NCBI GenBank assembly: GCA_026168455.1
Contig: CM047427.1
Location: 37,886,905 to 37,950,904, forward strand
Origin: Theocolax elegans
Taxonomy: Eukaryota > Arthropoda > Insecta > Hymenoptera > Cerocephalidae
Length of the DNA stretch: 64,000 nucleotides
Direction: 5' to 3'
Shown: piece after piece, positions 57,191 to 64,000 of the stretch
Position numbering within the stretch: the first letter of the stretch is position 1
How the letters are laid out: each line of letters opens with the position of its first letter
Notes under the pieces: model-generated
Seen by the model: the letters and a program-made list of their open reading frames with translations, nothing else
What the model was told of the DNA's origin: nothing
Database searches by the model: none
Program-made: the position numbers and the translations under genes

Positions 57191-57270
57191 GTTGCTTTTT
57201 TACGAAAAATCTATCTTTTTAAGATTTTTTTCCTTTGCCTCCGTCAGATCGTATAAAAGTTTTTCAAGAT

Positions 57271-57564
57271 AAGTTCTTAAGGATCATTTATAAATTTTCC
57301 ATGTGTAATTAATTAAAAAATAATTTATGATTAGTTAACTAAGAGAAATGTAATAACATAGGCGATTCCCTGATTATTGTAACATCAATAACAAAACGTT
57401 AGTATTTAACAAAGAAGTTATATAAAAAGGCGGCTGATGGTTAACCACATTAACAGCACAGAGCGCTAGAGGTGCCGTAAGGTAGCATGGACAGAACTAC
57501 ACGAGCGACGAATCAGTCGCATTTGTACCATCGACACATCAGTCCGCAGTTGCAGACGTGAGCC
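57271..57564. other. spacer, no recognisable feature
   Basis: Ends in a GC-richer stretch (57440-57560) without a readable gene. Confidence 0.45.
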
Positions 57565-58180
57565 AAGAATCTTTACCAAACTCTGCGATATGTTTACTGC
57601 AATAAAAATATAAAGCAAGCCAGAGTTTTAGACTCTAGCGCTTTTTTTTTACGATAGATACAAGCAAATAACGAAAAATTTCGTCGAAAAAACCCTTGAC
57701 TTTGATTTCTTATAACACAGAAACAAATAAATATAGGCTTCCAAACTCAAATCCAGAAAAAAGCTGAGATTAAGTAGATTGGATTGTTTTTAAAAAAAAG
57801 CTTATTTTTCTTATCTTGGTTGAAAGTTATGGAAAAAGTTAAAAAGAACACAATTTAGCTAAAATATCAGCAAAAATTCTTTTAATTCAAAATAGTCATT
57901 AAAGTATCGTTATATTCATTTTTCTATCATAACTTTTGACTAAATTAAGATAATTAAGCTGCTTTTTTCAAAATACCATTTACTTGATCTCAGCTTTCAA
58001 ATAAATTTAAGTTTGGAAGTGTTTCAGAGTTATAAGCGATCAATGTCATGGATTTTTTTTACGAGATTTTTCGTTATTTGCTTGTATCTATCGTAAAAAA
58101 GAGCATTAGAGTCTAAACCTCTGGGTTTCGTTATATTTTTATAACAGCAAACATATCCTAGAGTTTGGTAAAGATTCGTT
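57565..58180. mobile_element. foldback element (family C, long form)
   Basis: About 616 bp with arms of about 290 bp. The left arm runs gaatctttaccaaactctgc, cgatagatacaagcaaataa and cgaaaaatttcgt. The right arm runs tttttcgttatttgcttgta, tctatcgtaaaaaagagc and gagtttggtaaagattcg. The inner part (cttataacacagaaacaaat, caaactcaaatccagaaaaa) is homologous to the family C arms at 31216-31940. Non-coding. Confidence 0.88.
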
Positions 58181-58474
58181 TCTTAGAGATGTGACACTCT
58201 CCCGGTAAAAATAAAAATTTCTAACTGTTTAAACAATAACGCGAATAAAATGAAATAACAAAGACTTAATCATAACCAGCATGACATATAATTACGTTAC
58301 TACGGGACGCCCGTTACTTAACAACCGTTTAATATTTAAATAAAAATTGGTTAACCCGTTCTTCACTCTAATAGTTGTTCTTATACTCGTTAAGCTAATA
58401 ATAATATTTTACTATATAATAAATCCATTTTATATAAAATATAGAATATACAATAAGATAAATTATACTACATG

Positions 58475-59225
58475 ACGAGTTACTTGCAGTACTGTATAGA
58501 ATGGGGCTCTGGTCTCAAATTCCCCAAAAACTGGTTTAGTTATTGATAAAAATTAAACTCGGTCACATCTATATGTCGATAAAATTGCTAGTTTCGACGT
58601 CCTCTTGAGGGTAGAGTATGCTCGAAAATAATGAAAAAATCAATTTTTTTATTTTAGAAACATGTATATGTTATGTAGAATTTGTGTAAACAATTTTTAA
58701 GATAAAAAAGTAATTTTTACCTATTTACATATTTAACTCACTATAGATAAAAATGACAACTAATTTGCATAAGTTATGATTGTCCCAACTGGTATTTCGA
58801 CTTTCCGTATTTAACAGGACGCCGAAGGTAGCAATTTTATCGACATATAGGAGTCACCATTTTTAATTTTTATGAATAACTAAACGAGCTTTTTGGAAAT
58901 TTTGAGACCAGAGACCCATTCTATACAGTACTACAAATAGCTTGTCAAATTTTGGTGCAAATTCATTCATTATTTACGAAGAATAGTGCGAAACTGTAAT
59001 TCACAATAATCAGGATATATTGCATAAAAATTATAGTTTCACACTATTCTTCGTCAATATTCAATGAATTCGAACCAAAATTTGACAGTTAATTTATATT
59101 ACTGTATAGAATGGCGCTCTGGTCTCAATATTTTCAAAAAAATTGGTTTAGTTATTGATAAAGATTAAAAACGGTAACTCCTATATGTCGATAAAATCGG
59201 TAGCTTCGACGCCCTCTTAAGGTAA
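58475..59225. repeat. compound palindrome: foldback D plus inner hairpin plus third half-copy
   Basis: 58475-58947 is an inverted repeat (actgtatagaatggggctct against agacccattctatacagtac; tatgtcgataaaattgctag against its complement). 58938-59092 is a second inverted repeat built on caaattttggtgcaaattca and cgaagaatagtg. 59100-59225 is a third copy of the first arm in plus orientation. The arm is thus present three times around two loops. Confidence 0.85.
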
Positions 59226-60052
59226 TTACTGTCATATAACGTAATATGCTTGTATAATTACCAATACGAAGTCTCGTCTCTAATAGTCATCTATTGATTG
59301 TTTCTATAGCTAGTTAATAACGCGAAATTCGAATATAAATTCATCTCCCTACACTGAGAAATTCTTGGGGCATCTTCTGTACTTATGTGAAGGACAAATA
59401 CAGAACATTACGTTTAGTACAGCAGCTCTTCTAGTTTTGGGAGCTCCGCTATCCTAAATGACGAAAAAGTGTTTTGTTTTGCGATTACAGCGCCACTTGA
59501 ACGGTTCTTATAACATTTTAGGGCAGCAGCCGTCCTAAATATCGTACGAATGCATGAATAATGTAGTTGTACATCGCGTGCCCCAAAAATTTTTTTAACA
59601 CTCAGCACGCAAAATGAGTATTTTGCGGCGTAAAAGAGGCCGCAAAATAACGCTTTCCCGACCCGGGACGAGAAAGTCACGTGATCGAATATTCTTGGCC
59701 TGCATGCTATGTAAGCAGCGCGCACCGCGTCTCCGATTGCCATATCTCCGACTCACTCCTTCTCTTTCTCTCTCTCTCTCTCTTTCTCTCTTACACGCGT
59801 ATAGGTGTCGAGTGGTCGGCACAGCCGAATGAGAATCAAAACAAAAACACGGTTAATTCTTGATATTTCAAACTTATTTGTCGCGCGTCGAGATACTTTT
59901 TCTTCGCGGTATTAACAGGAGAGTACTGCTTTCCTTTCAGTCTGCTTTTGTTATGAGCAGCATACACACGCGTAAATAAGTTTCGTTTGAGATTTGTTTT
60001 TACATTTATTAAGTAAAATTGCTATATAATTGTTAATAACTATTTCATCAAA
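59226..60052. other. upstream region of the recombinase gene
   Basis: GC-richer at 59560-59830, with a (TC)n tract at about 59762-59792. Frames here overlap on both strands and look like chance. It may hold the promoter of the recombinase element. Confidence 0.45.
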
Positions 60053-61753
60053 ATGGAAAGTACCAGTGAAACAGTGCAAAGTGAAACTGACTTTGATGAT
60101 TCGTTGCCGCCAGACATACTTCGCAAAGCAAAAGAGATCACAATGAATCTCCTTCCATCTAAATAAAAAAAAAATATGTGAAAGAGTATAATGCATTAAA
60201 AGAGTGGCGTAAGAAGAAAAAAACAACATCGTTTGCAGAACCACTTATGCAAGTGTATTTTGAAAGTTTATCGAAAAAGTTCAAGCCTCCTACGTTGTGG
60301 TCTAAGTACTCAAAAATAGCGTCGGTGGCAAGGGCGTATGATAATGTCGATATGACGAATTACACGAAGCTGAAAGCATTTTTGAAAGGATTAAATTCAA
60401 CGCATGTTCCGAAGCAAGCAATGGTTTTCACGCCCGAGGAAATCACAACATTTTGTAACGAAGCACAAAATAATAGCTATTTAGATATGAAGGTAAGAAG
60501 TATTACGATTGTTTATGGGTTTTTTATACATTTTTTGTTATTTTTTTTGGCTTTGTAATTTTTTAATTTGTTTTTATTCTGATTTTGTTTTTTACAATTT
60601 TTTTACTAGCTGTTTTATTTTAATTTTTTTTATCCAACGATTTATAATTAATTTTGTGGCAGGGGGGCGGAGCCTCCGGCCTTCGGCCCCTGCACCCCGA
60701 CCAGGGGCTGCGCCCCTGGACTTGCTTCCTCCCCCCAGTCGCTCCCGCCCTGCCGACATCAATCCCATGGCTTGTTTTAACCAAAAATATGTATTGTATT
60801 GCAGGCTGTCGTTGCATTTGCAGTGTGTGGAGGGTTAAGGAAGGATGACCTAGTTAATTTGAAATTCAGCTTAGTTAACGATTACGGAATGATGTATTCT
60901 GTGAAGGCTCCTGCAGGAAAAACTCCTGTTTTAAGATCGTTTGTTATTGAAGGAGAATTTTATGATATCGTGAAAAGATACTTCGGTAAACGTGTTCCAA
61001 CAGTTCACGACAGAGTTTTTATGAATTTCAGAATGGGAAAATGCACCGTGTAGCCGATTGGGAAGAATAAAATAGCAAAAATGCCACGTGAAATTGCTGA
61101 ATTTTTAAATTTGCCCAATCCCGAACTATACACTGGCCACTCATTCAGGAGAACTTCTTCAACACTCCTAGTTGACGCAGGAGCACATCTTTCGACCTTG
61201 AAAAGACATGGAGGTTGCAAATCTGATAAAGTGGCTGAGGGTTACGTTGCAGCTTCAATGCGCAACAAGAAGCGAACATGCGGTCTTATAACCCAGGCTT
61301 TGAACCTGAATTGAAGTTGCAAAAAATGCTAATACGTTAAATGACTTTTTGCCTATCACCGCTGCTGCAGATGAAGAAAATGTTCAAGAACCATCGACGG
61401 CTACAACTGTTTTTCCGCGGGCGCCTCAAGCGAACAATGATGAGAGTGAAATCGTAATACAACTACCACGTGAACAGGGCGGTAGTTTGGAGTCTACACA
61501 AAGTCAAGAAAATGTTACGAACGAGCCACCGTATAAAAAATTCAGAAGCTCAGAGTCAGTAGATCTTCGACAAATAAATTTTGGAGGTAATCCGAGAAAT
61601 ACTGACTTAATCATTCCAGATAATTTTTTTGATGAGGATGTGGATTTCAAGGCAATGAACGTTAAGTCCAACAATCCGGCACAAACAAATAAAAATCCTA
61701 TTTTCCAAATTCAAAACTGTAATGTCACTATTAACATAGATAATGCTAATTAA
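60053..61753 (+). pseudogene. Crypton-type tyrosine recombinase with one intron, broken
   Basis: Exon 1 starts at ATG 60053 (MESTSETVQ). It breaks in the A-run at 60164-60175 (in-frame TAA, then frameshift) and continues as KYVKEYNALKEWR to LDMK at 60492. The intron 60493-60804 is phase 0. Exon 2 carries the first catalytic Arg box CGGLRKDDLV near 60824, then HSFRRTSSTLL (HxxR) near 61138, and LKRHGG...AEGYVAAS with the presumed nucleophile Tyr near 61250. An in-frame TAG lies at 61051-61053. A frameshift near 61300 leads to the acidic tail ending FQIQNCNVTINIDNAN. It looks like a Crypton, a DNA element moved by this recombinase. Without terminal repeats, an orphan domesticated copy is possible, but the lesions argue for a pseudogene. 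Confidence 0.88.
60493..60804 (+). other. phase-0 intron of the tyrosine recombinase with a GC-rich insert
   Basis: 312 bp with donor AAG|GTAAGA and acceptor TTGTATTGCAG|G. Joining the exons preserves the frame between LDMK and AVVAFAVCGG. Within an otherwise AT-rich intron, 60659-60770 is about two-thirds GC or more, starting ggcaggggggcgg and including the palindrome ccaggggctgcgcccctgg. Confidence 0.85.
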
Positions 61754-61937
61754 TTACGTTTTTCTTATATTATTAAATATGTAATAAACGATTATACTAG
61801 TCTATAATCCTTATACGTATCTTTACATAAATGTTTAAGCACGTAATAAAATTTAAAATAAAAAAATAACGACTTTGTTTAATAACATTTATAATAATAT
61901 TATATTATTTATAATAATTGTGTATCGTCCTTCGTGT
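61754..61937. other. 3' flank of the recombinase
   Basis: AT-rich. AATAAA-type signals near 61783 and 61846 could be poly(A) signals. Confidence 0.45.
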
Positions 61938-62038
61938 TAAAAAATAGTGTATGCACCGCGGGCGAAAAATGCCGCGTCCAGGCGAGTTCTCGCCGAGAAC
62001 GCGTCATTTTGCGCACTTGGTACATAAGATACTATTCA
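61938..62038. mobile_element. hairpin MITE (family H, copy 2)
   Basis: A 101-bp inverted repeat beginning taaaaaatagtgtatgcacc and ending acataagatactattcag, with a GC-rich centre (gcgagttctcgccgagaacg). The left terminal 20 bases match copy 1 at 11690 with one difference. Confidence 0.65.
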
Positions 62039-62683
62039 GTGTAGTATTACTCGTGTATTAAATTATAATACTCACGCATTCCGAATTCTATATAGTTGAT
62101 ATGCGCGATAACCGTATCGATACGAGCGCGCACTGCGTGCTCTGTGTGCGCGCGCTTGAATCTAGATCGATTCAAGATGACGACAACTGAGCGCGGGCCG
62201 GCATTTCTGGAATTTCCCAGAGAATGCCCTTTTTCAAAACTTAAACAAATTTTAAGGCGTTTCGTCCTCGATCTCCAGTTTGGATCCTCAGTAGGAAACT
62301 GGAGCTCATACCTTAGATGCCTGTCGCAAGATGAACTTCTACGCCAGCAAGATGTTCTGCAGCTATGTATGCAGGGTGTTAAAACGCGATAGAGCAGAAA
62401 ATTGTAAGCGAAAAAGCTGAGAAAATTTTTTAGTTGTGCCAGAATTAATTGTCCAAAATTGCATAAAATAGCCAATGAGCACAAAGTGCAAGTGAGAGAC
62501 CGCCAGGAGGGCCCGCTAAGTGGGGAGCCTTCGCGTCGAACAACAACTTCCCCGCCATCGCCTTGGTAACCGAAAATCAATAAACTCAACAAGTTAAATG
62601 TAAGAACAACGAAAATTTTAACGTTCGCTAGAGGTTATTTCAATATAAAATTTATTGGGCTTTGCGAACCAATATGCTTTATT
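62039..62683. other. no confident feature
   Basis: GC-richer than its flanks from 62095 to 62575, with overlapping frames of 98 and 181 codons on opposite strands. Neither product is recognisable. Possibly an unidentified element. Confidence 0.35.
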
Positions 62684-62901
62684 AAGCAAGGCTTTTACTC
62701 TTCGTCCACTATGGTTGGTGGAAGTCCCAGAGTAAGCCTTTAAAATTTAAAAATAATTTATTTTTAAATAATTTAAATATTACTTAATTAATTAAATTAT
62801 TTAAATATTTAAATTATTTAAAAATAAACTATTTTTAAATTTTGAAGGCTTACTCTGGGACTTCCACCAACCATAGTGGACGAAGAGTAAAAGCCTTGCT
62901 T
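62684..62901. mobile_element. 218-bp foldback MITE
   Basis: Arms of about 62 bp are nearly perfect reverse complements: aagcaaggcttttactcttc, gtccactatggttggtggaa and gtcccagagtaagcctt on the left, mirrored on the right. The centre is an AT-only spacer of tttaaat words that is itself largely palindromic. Non-coding. Confidence 0.9.
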
Positions 62902-64000
62902 CCCGGTTGAAAGTAACCAATAAAATCCAATGAAAATTCTTTACAAATTTCGTTGGTTGATACTGTAATTTACTAGCGTAGATTTTTTTATCGGATTACA
63001 TCGTATTTTACAAACGAACTTAAAACCACTTATTATTTAGAAAATTTTGATTGGTTCTAATTGTGAAATACAGTTATGAGTTATATTGGTTTTTATAAGT
63101 TTATTTTTTTTATTGGTAGGCATCAGAAATTACATTGACTCATTTTATAAGTAAATATGTGAATTTTGAAGAAACTGATGTTGTTGGAAGATACAGGTTT
63201 TTTCTGGCATATTAATTATTGGAACATTATAGTTATTGTAAGATATAGTATTTTGTTGGATTTTCCTTTATTAATATTACATGAGACCGTATAAGTAAAA
63301 TCAGTAGATATTTTGTTCAGAAACAATACAATGTTTCTAGTTGCAAATTCTTGGGATTTTACAAGAAAAAACTTAAACAAAATTTTGTTTAATATAAAAA
63401 TCGATAACAAGGAATTTATTGGATGTTACAAGTATTTCCTGGTGCAAAAACTAGTAACATCTGATTTAAATATAATTTCATTGTATTTTATAAGCAAAAA
63501 CTAGTTATATGATTTCGTACATTATTTGGTTTTTCTGACGCACAGATATTTGGTATTACATACGTAAATGAGAGATTCCACAGAACTTTTGACTTTAAGG
63601 TCAAAAGAAAATTGAAAATTTATTTTAAAGGCACATCTTTGAAACTTATCGAACCATTTCTAAATAACAGTAGTAGCACAAAAAACATGGGGCCCCTCAT
63701 TTTTTTAAAAAATTTTTTTGTAAAAAATCAAATACAATTATTTTAATGTAAAACATACTACTTTTCATCAAAAAAATAAAATTTTACATTTTTCTTTCAA
63801 AATTAAGGTAAAATGTTAAAAAGTTGATAAAATATGTAGCATAATATGTGTTGGAAAGAAAAATTTTGTAAAACAAAAATATCATTATAATAAAATTTTA
63901 TTTTAAGCAATTAATAATTTGTCAAACAAAAGAAATGTAACAAAATATATAATATATACAAACATTGTAACTAATACAAAGATTTTTTTAATTATAATTC
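62902..64000. other. AT-rich sequence, no recognisable feature
   Basis: Strongly AT-rich to the window end, with no supported gene, RNA or repeat. Confidence 0.55.

Larger units (their letters stand above)
56181..57270 (+). mobile_element. Penelope-like element remnant between inverted pLTR-like arms
   Basis: Inverted arms of about 244 bp (56181-56424 and 57030-57270) enclose the endonuclease end of a Penelope-like element. Arms share gaaaaacttttatacg, caacgtttcgttggcgtgg and tcggattatcgatgtgtcaa (each with its complement). Penelope elements are known for terminal pLTRs in direct or inverted arrangement that carry hammerhead ribozymes. The RT domain is missing. Confidence 0.82.

Noticed and set aside
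59414..59863. Overlapping frames upstream of the recombinase as an extra exon
   Set aside because: They run on both strands over a TC microsatellite and none joins the recombinase frame with splice sites.

Overview
This is a gene-poor, AT-rich eukaryotic (animal) window that looks like heterochromatin or a transposon graveyard. I see no gene I would confidently assign to the host. The mix of Helitron, Penelope-like, R1-clade and Jockey-clade non-LTR elements, Ty3/gypsy-type LTR elements, Crypton-type tyrosine recombinase, tRNA- and 5S-rRNA-derived SINEs and many palindromic non-autonomous elements fits an arthropod, most likely an insect. That is inference from element types; no host gene is present to fix the species. 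Nearly every coding stretch carries stops, frameshifts or deletions, so it should be read as pseudogenes of mobile elements.

Layout. 1-4993: a Helitron (Rep plus PIF1-like helicase) cut by the window edge, with a 147-bp tandem repeat in its N-terminal coding part. 5640-6579: a 940-bp palindromic element flanked by TA repeats. 8441-9139: a possible solo LTR. 9725-9893: a Penelope-type RT scrap. 11690-12656: a small hairpin element, then a foldback element with a TTTAGGG-like centre. 12720-22460: a second, older Helitron split near its HUH motif by about 7.9 kb. The intervening DNA holds a 585-bp repeat array, a second TA-flanked palindrome (16264-17121) and a 5S-derived SINE with a perfect 18-bp target duplication. 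22460-34460: mostly decayed DNA with a Jockey-type RT scrap, an inverted pair of hammerhead-ribozyme-like cores (29541-29857), a large foldback with a nested tRNA-SINE, a second SINE copy and a tRNA-like relic.

34492-40242: an internally deleted R1-clade element lying between AAT repeats. Its ORF1 is interrupted by a 2.2-kb DNA transposon with CACA-type termini (35966-38160). 40440-47750: a satellite of about 160 bp, interrupted by a 3'-truncated Ty3/gypsy element on the minus strand (41433-46854). 47751-51540: the 5' LTR, primer-binding site and gag-like ORF of a second LTR element on the plus strand. 52796-53393: a Jockey-clade fragment on the minus strand. 55113-56138: two small TTAA-flanked elements that share one TTAA. 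56181-57270: a Penelope-like element end (GIY-YIG endonuclease) between inverted pLTR-like arms that each carry a hammerhead-like core. 57565-59225: further palindromes. 60053-61753: a Crypton-type tyrosine recombinase pseudogene with a spliceable phase-0 intron that holds an abrupt GC-rich patch. 61938-64000: a hairpin element, a foldback element and AT-rich sequence.

The elements do not form a pathway. What links them is nested insertion, which gives a relative chronology, and an unusual abundance of long inverted repeats. If transcribed, these would fold into long hairpins that could feed small-RNA pathways. All calls come from reading the sequence; no database search was run.
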